47,624 bases of DNA, taken from positions 1 through 47,624 of the forward strand of contig JAFDZF010000096.1 of NCBI GenBank assembly GCA_018267055.1, given 5' to 3'. Source of the stretch: Bacteroidota bacterium. Lineage in GTDB: Bacteria > Bacteroidota > Bacteroidia > Flavobacteriales_F > PHOS-HE28. The notes beneath the pieces are model-generated. The model had not been told where the DNA came from and searched no databases. It saw nothing but the letters and a program-made list of their open reading frames with translations. A program made the translations under genes and the position numbers. This document shows positions 26,333-35,055 of the stretch, piece by piece. Within the stretch, counting starts at the first letter, position 1. Every line of letters begins with the position of its first letter.

Positions 26333-26480
26333 GTCGTTCGTGGTGGTTTGTCCGGCGAAGGTCCCCGGACGGCCTTCGCCTCCCATGCGGCACGGCCGGT
26401 GATTTTCCACATGCACCCGTGGATCCTGGCGCAGAAGGCCGGGCCGCAGGGGTCCTGAGCGGCGGCTTTCGCCATGCGGT

Positions 26481-26488
26481 TAACTTCG
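26481..26488 (+). promoter_or_regulatory. -7 element of etfB
   Basis: TAACTTCG lies 21 bases before the etfB ATG at 26510, a spacing shared with the bifunctional nuclease gene at 28341. Confidence 0.5.
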
Positions 26489-26509
26489 CGGCCCATTCCG
26501 TTCGTCCTG

Positions 26510-27250
26510 ATGAAGATCCTCGTCCTGATCAGCCAGGTGCCCGACACCACGGCCCGCATCGCCTTCACCAACGACAACACCGCGTACGATGCCGGCGGCG
26601 TGCAGTTCATCGTGAACCCCTACGACGAATGGTACGCGCTGGTGCGCGGGCTGGAGCTGAAGGAGGCCCAGGGCGGCACCCTGACCACGGTGACCGTGGG
26701 CGGCGCCGACACCGAAGCCACCATCCGCAAGGCCCTGGCCATCGGCGCGGACGAGGCCGTGCGCATCGACGCGCAGCCCAACGACAGCTACGAGGTGGCC
26801 GTGCAGGTGGCGGCGTACGCCAAGGACAAGGGCTTCGACCTGATCCTGGCCGGTAAGGAGACCATCGACCACAACGGCAGCCAGGTGGGCCCCATGGTGG
26901 CCGAGCTGCTGGACCTCCCGTTCATCTCCCTGGCCAGCAAGCTGGACATCGCCGGCACCACCGCCACCGCCGAGCGGGACGTGAAGGGCGAGCTGGAGAT
27001 CGTGGAGGCCGCGCTGCCCCTGGTGGTGAGCTGCGCGAAGGGCATGGCCGAGCAGCGCATCCCCAATATGCGCGGCATCATGGCCGCCCGCACCAAGCCC
27101 TTGCAGGTGGTGCCCGCCGTGCCGGTGGACCGGCTCAGCGCCACGGTGCGCTTCGAGCTGCCCCCGCCCAAGCAGGCGGTGAAGATGATCCCCGCCGACG
27201 AGGCCGGGAAGCTGATCGAACTGTTGCACACCGAAGCCAAGGTCATCTGA
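26510..27250 (+). CDS. etfB: Electron transfer flavoprotein beta subunit
   Basis: A 246-residue ETF beta subunit, which with EtfA accepts electrons from acyl-CoA and other dehydrogenases. The start MKILVLISQVPDTTARI is the family N-terminus; an ATG at 26474 lies before the -7 element and is rejected. Motifs include NPYDEWYALVRGLELKE, the AMP-binding LAGKETIDHNGSQVGPMVAE and the ETF beta signature near VEAALPLVVSCAKGMAEQR with IPNMRGIMAAR. It lies 78 bases before etfA. No cysteine cluster for bifurcation is seen. Confidence 0.95.
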   Translation: MKILVLISQVPDTTARIAFTNDNTAYDAGGVQFIVNPYDEWYALVRGLELKEAQGGTLTTVTVGGADTEATIRKALAIGADEAVRIDAQPNDSYEVAVQVAAYAKDKGFDLILAGKETIDHNGSQVGPMVAELLDLPFISLASKLDIAGTTATAERDVKGELEIVEAALPLVVSCAKGMAEQRIPNMRGIMAARTKPLQVVPAVPVDRLSATVRFELPPPKQAVKMIPADEAGKLIELLHTEAKVI

Positions 27251-27328
27251 TATCCCCTCGTCGCCAGTCGTCCGCTGCCGGTCCTCGCACCGCGCGGGAC
27301 TGACGACCGATAACCGACAACCGGACCC
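27251..27328 (+). other. etfB-etfA spacer with imperfect inverted repeat
   Basis: The 78-base spacer contains CGTCGCCAGTCGTC and, farther on, GACTGACGACCG, which can pair imperfectly around a GC-rich loop. It could be an RNA fold that tunes the two subunits or a dispersed repeat of this genome. No promoter element is evident. Confidence 0.3.
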
Positions 27329-28282
27329 ATGAGCGTGATCGTATTCGCGGACACCCGCGGCGAAAAGGTGGCCAAGGCCGCCCTGGAGACCCTGACCTAC
27401 GGCCGCAAGGTGGCCGCCGGCAGCGGCAGCACCGTGACCCTGGTGACCTTCGGCGACGTGCCCGCCGACCGCCTCGCCGCCCTCGGCGCCGACAAGGTGG
27501 TGGTGGCGCGTGCCGCTTCCGACGCCGACAGCCAGCAGCTGACGCGCCTGGTGGCGGACGTGGCGCAGCAGGAGAACGCCCAGGTGATCGTCTTCGCGCA
27601 CGATGCCACCGGCAAGGCCGTGGCCCCGCGCGTGGCCGCCCGCCTGAAGGCCGGGCATGTGGCCGGCGCCATCACCCTGCCGGACACGTCGTCGGGCTTC
27701 CGGGTGAAGCGCAACGTGTTCAGCGGCAAGGCCCAGGCCTGGGTGGACGTGACCAGCCCGGTGAAGGTGATCAGCGTGCTGCCGAACAGCATCCCGGTGG
27801 AAGCGGGCTCGGGCAGCGCCACCGTGGCGGACTATACCGGCGACCTGGGCGCGGCCCGCGTCACCGTGAAGGGCACGCGCAAGGAGGGCGAAGGCATCCC
27901 CCTGCCCGAGGCCGAGATCGTGGTGAGCGCCGGCCGCGGCATGAAGGGGCCGGAGAACTGGGGCCTGGTGGAAGAGCTCGCCCGGGAGCTGCATGCGGCC
28001 ACCGCCTGCAGCCGCCCCGTGGCCGACATGCACTGGCGGCCGCACCACGAACATGTAGGCCAGACCGGCGTGGCCATCCGCCCCAACTGCTACATCGCCA
28101 TCGGCATCAGCGGCGCCATCCAGCACCTGGCCGGCGTGAACGGCAGCAAGGTGATCGCCGTGATCAACAAGGACCCCGAGGCCCCCTTCTTCAAAGCCGC
28201 CGACTACGGCATCGTGGGCGACGCCTTCGAAGTGCTTCCCAAACTGATCGAGGCCGCCAAGAAGCTGAACGCGGAACGATGA
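27329..28282 (+). CDS. etfA: Electron transfer flavoprotein alpha subunit
   Basis: A 317-residue ETF alpha subunit carrying the FAD domain. The N-terminal domain (MSVIVFADTRGEKVAKAALE) is followed by the C-terminal FAD fold with VVSAGRGMKGPENW, the signature GQTGVAIRPNCYIAIGISGA and QHLAGVNGSKVIAVINKDPE. Length is standard. It follows etfB on the same strand and presumably forms the heterodimer with its product, delivering electrons to a quinone reductase encoded elsewhere. Confidence 0.95.
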   Translation: MSVIVFADTRGEKVAKAALETLTYGRKVAAGSGSTVTLVTFGDVPADRLAALGADKVVVARAASDADSQQLTRLVADVAQQENAQVIVFAHDATGKAVAPRVAARLKAGHVAGAITLPDTSSGFRVKRNVFSGKAQAWVDVTSPVKVISVLPNSIPVEAGSGSATVADYTGDLGAARVTVKGTRKEGEGIPLPEAEIVVSAGRGMKGPENWGLVEELARELHAATACSRPVADMHWRPHHEHVGQTGVAIRPNCYIAIGISGAIQHLAGVNGSKVIAVINKDPEAPFFKAADYGIVGDAFEVLPKLIEAAKKLNAER

Positions 28283-28311
28283 AGGGTGGAACCGGAACGG
28301 CTCTCCCAGCG

Positions 28312-28319
28312 TATCTTCG
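28312..28319 (+). promoter_or_regulatory. -7 element of the bifunctional nuclease gene
   Basis: TATCTTCG, 21 bases before the ATG at 28341. Confidence 0.5.
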
Positions 28320-28340
28320 GCGCCCCCGCAGCGGCATGGC

Positions 28341-28934
28341 ATGGAGAAGGTCGAGCTGAAGTTCCTGAGGATCACCTATAGCCATACGCACGCCGGAGCG
28401 TACGCCTTGATATTGGCGGAGATGCACGGCGACCGCCGCCTGCCGATCATCATCGGCGGGGTGGAGGCCCAGGCCATCGCCATCCAGGTGGAGAACATCA
28501 AGCCGGCGCGGCCCCTCACCCACGACCTGTTCAAGAACCTCAGCGACCAGCTCGGCATCACCTTGAAGGAGGTGGTGATCAACGACCTGGTGGAGGGCAT
28601 CTTCCACGCCAAGCTGGTGCTGGAGCAGAACGGCACCGAGGTGGAGGTGGACGCCCGCAGCAGCGATGCCATCGCCCTGGCCCTGCGGTTCGAGTGCCCC
28701 ATCCACACCTTCGAGTTCATCATGAGCGCCGCCGGGCTGAAGGTGGAGGACGGCGATGAGGAGAAGGAGGGCACGGAAAAAGGCGAGAAGACCGAGAAGA
28801 CGGAGAAGAAGAACATCCGTTCGGCCACCTTGGAGGACCTGCACCAGCTCCTGCAGGACGCCCTGGACAACGAGGATTACGAGCGCGCCAGCAAGCTCCG
28901 CGACGAGCTGAAGCGGCGGGAAGGGACGAACTGA
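28341..28934 (+). CDS. Bifunctional nuclease family protein (DUF151) with C-terminal UVR motif
   Basis: A 197-residue protein. Residues about 1-135 are the BFN/DUF151 domain: LPIIIGGVEAQAIAIQVENI, the RPLTHDLFKNL helix and VDARSSDAIALALRFECPI. A highly charged linker (EEKEGTEKGEKTEKTEKK) follows, then a UvrB/UvrC-type motif near the C-terminus: LLQDALDNEDYERASKLRDE. Fusions of this kind are common in Bacteroidota. The plant homologue has reported DNase/RNase activity; the bacterial role is not settled, and the UVR motif suggests contact with another protein, perhaps of the Clp or Uvr type. Confidence 0.9.
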   Translation: MEKVELKFLRITYSHTHAGAYALILAEMHGDRRLPIIIGGVEAQAIAIQVENIKPARPLTHDLFKNLSDQLGITLKEVVINDLVEGIFHAKLVLEQNGTEVEVDARSSDAIALALRFECPIHTFEFIMSAAGLKVEDGDEEKEGTEKGEKTEKTEKKNIRSATLEDLHQLLQDALDNEDYERASKLRDELKRREGTN

Positions 28935-28965
28935 ACCCATGGCGATCCGCAGGGGGCAGGTGGCA

Positions 28966-29075
28966 AGCGCAAGTGCTCCTGCGGGCACAATCCTGCGTGT
29001 TGCTCCCGCCTCCCGCTCCTGCATGTCGCCCCTGCCTCCTGCTCATGCCCATTGCGTCCTGCTCCCGCCTCCTGA
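28966..29075 (+). repeat. Degenerate CTCC-rich tandem repeat
   Basis: A run of imperfect units built on TGCTCCCGCCTCC and CTCCTGC fills the gap between the nuclease and flippase-like genes. TGCTCCCGCCTCC occurs twice exactly (near 29000 and 29060), with degenerate copies between. The strand is strongly pyrimidine-rich. It lies directly upstream of a TATGTTTA promoter-like element. Confidence 0.5.
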
Positions 29076-29076
29076 T

Positions 29077-29084
29077 TATGTTTA
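29077..29084 (+). promoter_or_regulatory. -7-like element directly before the flippase-like gene
   Basis: TATGTTTA differs from TAnnTTTG only in the last base and ends 4 bases before the ATG at 29089, which would make the transcript leaderless if used. Confidence 0.35.
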
Positions 29085-29088
29085 GCGC

Positions 29089-30183
29089 ATGGCCGAGGAC
29101 GCGCGCAGCATCCTGAAGCAGTTCAGCCTGGGCAGGATCCTGCTCCCGGTCTTCATCGGGCTGGGCACCACCGGCCTGCTGGTGTGGAGCGCCGCGGGCA
29201 AGGCCGCCGAGCAGCCGCTGGTATGGACGTGGTACAGCACCGGCTGGATCCTCCTGGCCTTCCTGAGCCTGGTGGTGCGCGATTGGATGTACATGCTGCG
29301 CATCCGCCACCTCACGGACAAGAAGCTCACGTGGTGGCGCACGTTCGTGGTGATCATGCTGTGGGAGTTCGCCAGCGCGCTGGCCCCGGGGATCATCGGC
29401 GGGGGCTTCTTCTTCGCCATCTGGATCCTCTCGCGCGAGGGCGTGGACGCGGGCAAGAGCATCACGGTGATCACCTTCACCTCCTTCCTGGACGGCATCT
29501 TCATCGCCATCATGGCGCCGCTGGTCTACTTCACCGTGGGCCGCGCGGAGCTCTTCGAGGGGGTGAACACCGAGCAGGGCTGGCTGGGGGCGGGCTTCTT
29601 CGTGACCTTCTGGGTGGTGTACACCATCATCCTGCTCTACAAGCTCTTCGTGGCCTATGCCCTCTTCGTGAACCCGCTCTTCGTGAAGCGGGCGCTGGTG
29701 GGCATCTTCTCCATCAATGGCCTGCGGCGCTGGCGGCGCGGCATGGTGACCACCGGCGACCAGCTGATCACCGCCGCCACCGGGCTGCGCAGCCGCGGAT
29801 GGAGCTACTGGTGGCCGGCGCTGCTCACCACCTTCGCCAGCTGGACCGCCCGCTATTCCATCGTGAACTGCATCGTGCACGCCTTCCACCCGGGCATCGG
29901 CTTCGGCAACGACCTGGTGATCTACGGCAAGCAGGTGATCATGGGCATCATCGTGCTGCTGATGCCCACGCCGGGGGGCAGCGGCTTCGCGGAGCTGATC
30001 TTCGGCAACTTCCTGGGCATGTACATCACCGTGGGGCCCGAGCGGCTGGCCTTCATCTGGCGCCTGATGAGCTACTACCCCTACATCGCCATCGGCGCCT
30101 TCATCCTCCCCCGCTGGGTGCGCCGCAACGTGATCGATCCGCTCGCGCACGCCGTGCCCGATGCCGGCCATCGCGTACATTGA
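29089..30183 (+). CDS. Lysylphosphatidylglycerol synthase TM-region-like membrane protein
   Basis: A 364-residue membrane protein with about eight helices and no soluble synthase domain. It has the layout of the LPG_synthase_TM/UPF0104 family: a RILLPVFIGLGTTGLLVWSA first helix, WWRTFVVIMLWEFASALAPG and GGFFFAIWILSREGVDAGKS near the middle, and the late motif LLMPTPGGSGFAELIFG, which is the family signature. Members are thought to flip or export lipids or glycolipids; the substrate is unknown. It is followed 43 bases on by nupC. Confidence 0.83.
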   Translation: MAEDARSILKQFSLGRILLPVFIGLGTTGLLVWSAAGKAAEQPLVWTWYSTGWILLAFLSLVVRDWMYMLRIRHLTDKKLTWWRTFVVIMLWEFASALAPGIIGGGFFFAIWILSREGVDAGKSITVITFTSFLDGIFIAIMAPLVYFTVGRAELFEGVNTEQGWLGAGFFVTFWVVYTIILLYKLFVAYALFVNPLFVKRALVGIFSINGLRRWRRGMVTTGDQLITAATGLRSRGWSYWWPALLTTFASWTARYSIVNCIVHAFHPGIGFGNDLVIYGKQVIMGIIVLLMPTPGGSGFAELIFGNFLGMYITVGPERLAFIWRLMSYYPYIAIGAFILPRWVRRNVIDPLAHAVPDAGHRVH

Positions 30184-30226
30184 CCGTCCGGCGCGCGCCG
30201 GCCCGCATCCCCGAACCCACCTTCGC

Positions 30227-31492
30227 ATGGAGCGCTTCACCGGCCTCATCGGCATCGTCCTCATCCTCGGCATCGCCTTCCTCTGCTCCAACGACCGCAA
30301 GGCCATCAACCTCCGGCTGGTGCTCAGCGGCATCGGGCTGCAGCTGCTGATCGCGGTGCTGGTGCTGAAGGTGCCGCCCGTGACGCGGTTCTTCCAGGGC
30401 CTGGGCCATGGCATGGAGAAGCTGGAGCAGTTCGCCCGGCAGGGCGCCTCCTTCGTCTACGGCGGCATCGCGGCGATGCAGTTCGACGGCACGGTGGCGA
30501 ACTATGCCGCCGGCGGCTTCGTGTTCGCCTTCAACGTCACCTCCACCATCATCCTGGTGTGCGTGCTGGTGGCCATCCTCTACCACTTCGGCGTGATGCA
30601 GCGCGTGGTGAGCCTCATCGCCCGGGCCATGAACTTCGTGATGCGCGTGAGCGGCGCCGAGGCCCTGAGCAACGTGGCCAGCGCCTTCGTGGGCCAGGTG
30701 GAGGCCCAGGTGATGATCCGCCCCTACCTGGCCGGCATGACGCGCAGCGAGCTGCTCGCCAGCATGACCGGCAGCCTCGCCTGCATCGCCGGCGGCATCC
30801 TGGTGGTGTACGTGAACATGGGCGCGCAGGCGGGCTTCGACCTGGCCCCGAAGCTCATCGCCGCCAGCCTGATGGCCGCCCCCGGCGCCCTGGTGATCAG
30901 CAAGATCGTATGGCCCGAGACGGAGGAGAGCCAGACCATGGGCAACGTGAAGCTGGAGGTGAAGAGCCCCTACATCAACGTGGTGGACGCCATCAGCCAC
31001 GGCGCGGGCGACGGCTTCAAGATCGCGATGAACGTGATCGCCATGCTCATCGGCTTCATCGCCCTCATCGCCTGCGTGGACTGGTCGCTGCTGCGCATCG
31101 GCCACCTCTTCAGCCCCGACCTCGACCTCAGCCTCAACTGGATCTTCGGCAAGCTCTTCTACCCCATGGCCTGGGCCATGGGCGTGCCTTCGGCCGACGT
31201 GAACAGCGTGGCCACCCTGCTCGGGCAGAAGCTTACGATCAATGAGTTCGTGGCCTTCCAGAACCTGGCCAACAAGAGCGTGCCCATCGTGACCGAGAAG
31301 GGCCTGCTAATCCTCTCCATCGCCATCTGCGGCTTCGCGAACTTCAGCAGCGTGGGCATGCAGATCGGCGGAATCGGCGAGCTGGCGCCCATGCGGCGTT
31401 CCGACCTGGCCCGCCTCGGCCTGCGCGCCCTGCTCTGCGGCACCCTCGCGAGCTACCTCAGCGCCACCATCGCGGGGATCCTGATGGGCTAG
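30227..31492 (+). CDS. nupC: Concentrative nucleoside transporter (NupC/CNT family)
   Basis: A 421-residue inner-membrane protein importing nucleosides with protons or sodium. The start at 30227 (MERFTGLIGIVLILGIAFLCS) matches the family N-terminus; the frame is open farther upstream. Signature segments are GGIAAMQFDGTVANYAAGG, the gate-domain ISLIARAMN-like VVSLIARAMNFVM, SNVASAFVGQVEAQVMIRPY with MTRSELLASMTGSLACIAGG, and the C-terminal NEFVAFQNLANKS and FANFSSVGMQIGGIGELAP blocks. It fits with the two deoxynucleoside kinases and ThyA in a nucleotide salvage scheme. Confidence 0.94.
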   Translation: MERFTGLIGIVLILGIAFLCSNDRKAINLRLVLSGIGLQLLIAVLVLKVPPVTRFFQGLGHGMEKLEQFARQGASFVYGGIAAMQFDGTVANYAAGGFVFAFNVTSTIILVCVLVAILYHFGVMQRVVSLIARAMNFVMRVSGAEALSNVASAFVGQVEAQVMIRPYLAGMTRSELLASMTGSLACIAGGILVVYVNMGAQAGFDLAPKLIAASLMAAPGALVISKIVWPETEESQTMGNVKLEVKSPYINVVDAISHGAGDGFKIAMNVIAMLIGFIALIACVDWSLLRIGHLFSPDLDLSLNWIFGKLFYPMAWAMGVPSADVNSVATLLGQKLTINEFVAFQNLANKSVPIVTEKGLLILSIAICGFANFSSVGMQIGGIGELAPMRRSDLARLGLRALLCGTLASYLSATIAGILMG

Positions 31493-31520
31493 GCCATCGG
31501 CCCCTGGTCCCCGTTGAGCG

Positions 31521-32105
31521 ATGAAGAAGGCGTGGATCGTCTCCGGTGCGCTGGTGCTGCTCGGTGGCGGCGCGTTCCTGCTGTTCCGCGACCGCGTGCC
31601 GGGGATCGGCGCGGCGCCGCACCGGCAGGGCGACCCGCTGGATTCCCTGAACGGCGTGGTGGTGTACTGCAAGGGCGGCTTCAGCGGCAACTGCGGCCGC
31701 AACGTGGTGGACGGCTACAACATCGGCCTCAAGTACCAATGCGTGGAGTTCGTGAAGCGCTACTACTTCGAGCGCTTCCGCCACCGCATGCCCGACAGCT
31801 ACGGCCACGCCAAGGACCTGTTCGACACCGCCGTGGTCGACGGCGCGATGAACGCCCGGCGCGGCCTGCGGCAGTTCACCAACGGCAGCGCGGCACGCCC
31901 CCGGCCCGATGACCTGCTGGTGCTCGACGGCTGGCGCGGGAACCCGTACGGCCACGTGGCCATCATCAGCCGGGTGCACGACGGCGAGGTGGAGGTGGTG
32001 CAGCAGAACACCGGCCGCACGCGCGGCACGTACGACCTGGACCTGGTGGACGGGCATTGGCGGATCGGCGGCGCGCGTGTGCTGGGCTGGCTGCGGATGC
32101 CGTGA
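31521..32105 (+). CDS. Membrane-anchored CHAP-domain amidase/peptidase
   Basis: A 194-residue protein with one N-terminal membrane anchor (AWIVSGALVLLGGGAFLLF) and a periplasmic CHAP domain. The catalytic cysteine is Cys74 in KYQCVEFVKRYYF, and the histidine is His145 in YGHVAIISRV, followed by EVVQQNTG, the place of the third polar residue. CHAP enzymes cleave peptidoglycan cross-links or glutathionylspermidine. It starts 28 bases after nupC, so the two are probably co-transcribed, though no functional link is obvious. Confidence 0.85.
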   Translation: MKKAWIVSGALVLLGGGAFLLFRDRVPGIGAAPHRQGDPLDSLNGVVVYCKGGFSGNCGRNVVDGYNIGLKYQCVEFVKRYYFERFRHRMPDSYGHAKDLFDTAVVDGAMNARRGLRQFTNGSAARPRPDDLLVLDGWRGNPYGHVAIISRVHDGEVEVVQQNTGRTRGTYDLDLVDGHWRIGGARVLGWLRMP

Positions 32106-32233
32106 GGGCCATTGCCGGAGGGCGGATCCCGGCCGTCGCACCGACCGGCAACCAGCTACGGACCACGGAGGACGTCCATCGGCCCTGTTGGTAACCCGGC
32201 GCGGCCGGCCCGGCGTGGCGCGGGCACGGGCGC

Positions 32234-32241
32234 TAACCTTG
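32234..32241 (+). promoter_or_regulatory. -7-like element before the ClC gene
   Basis: TAACCTTG is one base off TAnnTTTG and ends 4 bases before the GTG start at 32246, another case of a nearly leaderless layout. Confidence 0.4.
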
Positions 32242-32245
32242 CGCC

Positions 32246-33670
32246 GTGAACGGGTCCCGGGAAGACGAACGCACTCCCTCGTTCCTGCTGCGCCTGCAGC
32301 AGGCGATCACGCGCGGGCTGGAGCGTTTCCGCGGCCTGGTGATGGGCTCCCGCGTGAAGCACCTGTGGATGCTGGCCTTCCCCTACCAGGTGGCGGCCGT
32401 GCTCACCGCCTTGGTGGCCGTGGGCTACACCAAGCTGTTCCAGTGGGCCGAGCACTGGAACAGCGCCCTGGTGACGGCGCGCCCGGACGCGATCTTCCTC
32501 ACCGCGCCCATCGCCTTCCTCGCCAGCTGGTGGCTGGTGCGCTACTTCTCGCCCATGGCCGGCGGCAGCGGCATCCCCCAGCTGATCGCCGCCGTGGAGG
32601 TGTCGGACGATGAGGAGAAGAACGACGGCAGCTGGCGCTTCCTGAACGTGCGCATCATCATCGTGAAGATCGTGAGCAGCTTCGCGCTGGTGCTGGGCGG
32701 CGGCGCCACCGGCCGCGAGGGCCCCACGCTGCAGATCGCCGGCAGCGTGTACCGCGTGGTGCACAAGCTGCTGCCCCCCTTCTGGCCCAAGGTGAGCCGG
32801 CGCGTGATGATGGTGACCGGCGGCGCGGCCGGCCTGAGCGCGGCCTTCAACACCCCCCTCGGCGGCATCGTCTTCGCCATCGAGGAGCTGACGCGCACGC
32901 ACATCGCCAAGTTCCGCACCGCCGTGCTCAGTTCGGTGATCATCAGCGGCATGGCCGCCCAGTCGCTGTTGGGGCCCTACCTGATGCTGGGCTACCCCAA
33001 GGTGGCCACCGTGGGCGTGTCGTTCATGTACAAGCTGCTCGCCATCAGCATCGTCTGCGGCGCGCTGGGCGCGCTCTCCTGCAAGGGGCTGCTGCTGCTG
33101 GACAAGGTGCGCCGCGCGCTGAAGGGATGGACGCCGCAGCTGGTGTTCGTGCTCCTTTGCGCGTTCACCTTCGCGCTGATCGTGCGGGCCTTCGGGCCGA
33201 TGTCGCTGGGCAGCGGCGAGGCCCTGCTGGACCATTACCTCTTCGACCCCGCCCCGGTGGTCACCTGGCAGAACGCCGTGGGCCGGGTGCTGGGCTGCAT
33301 CGTGACCACGGGCGGCGGCGGCGCCGCGGGCATGTTCGCGCCCTCGCTCACCTCGGGGGCCGCCATCGGCGGGCTCTTCGGCTCCTGGTTCGGCGTGGAG
33401 CGCGGCGAGCTGAACATGATGGCGCTGGGCGGCATGTGCGCCTTCCTCACCGGCGTGACGCGCTCGCCCTTCACCAGCGCCATCCTCGTGCTGGAGATGA
33501 CCGACCGGCACAGCGTGATCTTCCAGCTGATGTACGCCTCGATGATCGCCTCGCTCATCGCCCACGCCATCGACAGCCGCTCGTTCTATGAGCGCATGAA
33601 GGACCGCCTGCTGGCCTCCCTGCCTGACCTGCCCCGCCGCAAACCCGCGGAGGATGCGGACATCCCGTGA
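32246..33670 (+). CDS. ClC-family chloride channel/antiporter
   Basis: A 474-residue ClC protein. The three ion-pathway motifs are present: [17 protein letters not shown] with the gating Glu158, and [27 protein letters not shown] keeps the glutamates equivalent to the inner proton-transfer site of E. coli ClcA, so Cl-/H+ exchange is more likely than a passive channel. There is no CBS domain. The start is GTG 32246; an in-frame ATG at 32342 would remove 32 hydrophilic residues. The C-terminal 30 residues are charged and cytoplasmic. thyA begins 32 bases after the stop. Confidence 0.93.
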   Translation: MNGSREDERTPSFLLRLQQAITRGLERFRGLVMGSRVKHLWMLAFPYQVAAVLTALVAVGYTKLFQWAEHWNSALVTARPDAIFLTAPIAFLASWWLVRYFSPMAGGSGIPQLIAAVEVSDDEEKNDGSWRFLNVRIIIVKIVSSFALVLGGGATGREGPTLQIAGSVYRVVHKLLPPFWPKVSRRVMMVTGGAAGLSAAFNTPLGGIVFAIEELTRTHIAKFRTAVLSSVIISGMAAQSLLGPYLMLGYPKVATVGVSFMYKLLAISIVCGALGALSCKGLLLLDKVRRALKGWTPQLVFVLLCAFTFALIVRAFGPMSLGSGEALLDHYLFDPAPVVTWQNAVGRVLGCIVTTGGGGAAGMFAPSLTSGAAIGGLFGSWFGVERGELNMMALGGMCAFLTGVTRSPFTSAILVLEMTDRHSVIFQLMYASMIASLIAHAIDSRSFYERMKDRLLASLPDLPRRKPAEDADIP

Positions 33671-33686
33671 GCCACGCCCCCGGCGG

Positions 33687-33694
33687 TACTTTCG
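33687..33694 (+). promoter_or_regulatory. -7 element of thyA
   Basis: TACTTTCG, ending 8 bases before the thyA ATG at 33703. It supports that ATG over the in-frame GTG at 33667. Confidence 0.55.
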
Positions 33695-33702
33695 CACCGA
33701 CC

Positions 33703-34497
33703 ATGCACCAATACCACGACCTGCTCCGCCGCATCCTCGCCGAGGGCGTGCGCAAACAGGACCGCACCGGCACCGGCACGCTGAGCTGCTTCGGCCACCA
33801 GATGCGCTTCGACCTGGCCGAGGGCTTCCCGCTGCTCACCACCAAGAAGCTCCATGTCAAGAGCATCATCCACGAGCTGCTCTGGTTCCTGAAGGGCGAC
33901 ACCAACATCGCCTACCTGAAGGAGCACGGCGTGCGCATCTGGGACGAATGGGCCGACGCCAACGGCGACCTGGGCCCCGTGTACGGCCACCAATGGCGCA
34001 GCTGGCCCACGCCCGATGGCGGGCAGATCGACCAGATCGCGAAGCTGCTGGAGATGATCCGCAGGAACCCCGACAGCCGCCGCCTGATCGTGACCGCCTG
34101 GAACCCGGCCGATGTGGACCGCATGGCCCTGCCGCCCTGCCACTGCCTGTTCCAGTTCTACGTCGCCGACGGCAAGCTGAGCTGCCAGCTCTATCAGCGC
34201 AGCGCCGACACCTTCCTGGGCGTGCCCTTCAACATCGCCAGCTACGCCCTGCTCACCCTGATGGTGGCGCAGGTCTGCGGCCTGCGGCCGGGCGAGTTCG
34301 TCCACTCCTTCGGCGACGTGCACCTCTACGCCGACCACATCGAGCAGGCCAAGCTCCAGCTGACGCGCGACATCCGCCCCCTGCCCACCATGCGCCTCGA
34401 TCCCGCGGTGACCGACCTCTTCGCCTTCCGCTTCGACGACTTCACGCTGGAGCATTACGACCCGCACCCGCACATCAAAGCCGCTGTATCGGTATGA
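33703..34497 (+). CDS. thyA: Thymidylate synthase
   Basis: A 264-residue enzyme, exactly the E. coli length, making dTMP from dUMP with methylene-tetrahydrofolate. The start [15 protein letters not shown] aligns with the E. coli N-terminus. [35 protein letters not shown] and [20 protein letters not shown] are present. The catalytic cysteine is Cys146 in [16 protein letters not shown], and the nucleotide-binding arginines appear in NPDSRRLIV and [20 protein letters not shown]. The stop overlaps the folA start (ATGA), so the enzyme that oxidises folate and the one that reduces it are made from one message. Confidence 0.98.
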   Translation: MHQYHDLLRRILAEGVRKQDRTGTGTLSCFGHQMRFDLAEGFPLLTTKKLHVKSIIHELLWFLKGDTNIAYLKEHGVRIWDEWADANGDLGPVYGHQWRSWPTPDGGQIDQIAKLLEMIRRNPDSRRLIVTAWNPADVDRMALPPCHCLFQFYVADGKLSCQLYQRSADTFLGVPFNIASYALLTLMVAQVCGLRPGEFVHSFGDVHLYADHIEQAKLQLTRDIRPLPTMRLDPAVTDLFAFRFDDFTLEHYDPHPHIKAAVSV

Positions 34498-34994
34498 TCA
34501 TCAGTGTTATCGCCGCCGTGGCCGAGAACGGCGTGATCGGCAAGGAGGGCACCCTGCCCTGGAGCCTGCCGGACGACATGAAGTTCTTCCAGCGCACCAC
34601 CCTGAACCACCACGTGATCTGCGGCCGGAAGAACTACGAGAGCATCCCCGCCCGCTTCCGCCCCCTGCGCGACCGCGTCAACATCGTGGTGACCCGCGAC
34701 CCCGCCTACGAGGCCCCGGGCGCCATCATCCGCCACTCGCTGGAGGACGCCCTGGACGTCGCGCGCCAGGCCGACCAGAAGGAGGTCTTCATCATCGGCG
34801 GCGGGCAGCTCTATGCCCAGGCCTTCGAGGCGAAGCTGGTGGACCGCATCTACCTGACCACCGTGCACGCCAAGGTGGAGGGCGACGTGCTGTTCCCCGA
34901 GATCGGCAAGGGCTGGAAGAAGGTGTGGAGCGAGGAGCACAAGGCCGACGCCCGGCACGCCTACGCCTTCACGTTCGCCGTGCTCCAGCGCTGA
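34494..34994 (+). CDS. folA: Dihydrofolate reductase
   Basis: A 166-residue DHFR. The N-terminus [16 protein letters not shown] leads to [16 protein letters not shown], where Asp28 corresponds to the catalytic Asp27 of E. coli. [11 protein letters not shown] and the NADPH-site [13 protein letters not shown] follow, and the C-terminus [10 protein letters not shown] is typical. The ATG lies in the thyA stop region (ATGA overlap), a classic thyA-folA operon regenerating tetrahydrofolate. Confidence 0.97.
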   Translation: MIISVIAAVAENGVIGKEGTLPWSLPDDMKFFQRTTLNHHVICGRKNYESIPARFRPLRDRVNIVVTRDPAYEAPGAIIRHSLEDALDVARQADQKEVFIIGGGQLYAQAFEAKLVDRIYLTTVHAKVEGDVLFPEIGKGWKKVWSEEHKADARHAYAFTFAVLQR

Positions 34995-35026
34995 GGCGCC
35001 GGCCGGATCGAACCTTTTTCCACGCG

Positions 35027-35045
35027 TTACGTCCTAAGGGCGTAA
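35027..35045. promoter_or_regulatory. Palindromic site before the lipoprotein gene
   Basis: TTACGTCCTAAGGGCGTAA is an inverted repeat (TTACG..CC/GG..CGTAA) centred on TAA, 10 bases before the ATG at 35056. Its position and dyad symmetry suggest an operator; no regulator is known. Confidence 0.35.
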
Positions 35046-35055
35046 TACCCCCGCC

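Noticed and set aside
26480-28375. 631-residue minus-strand open frame opposite etfB and etfA
   Set aside because: Crosses both ETF genes and their spacer; no protein-like features.
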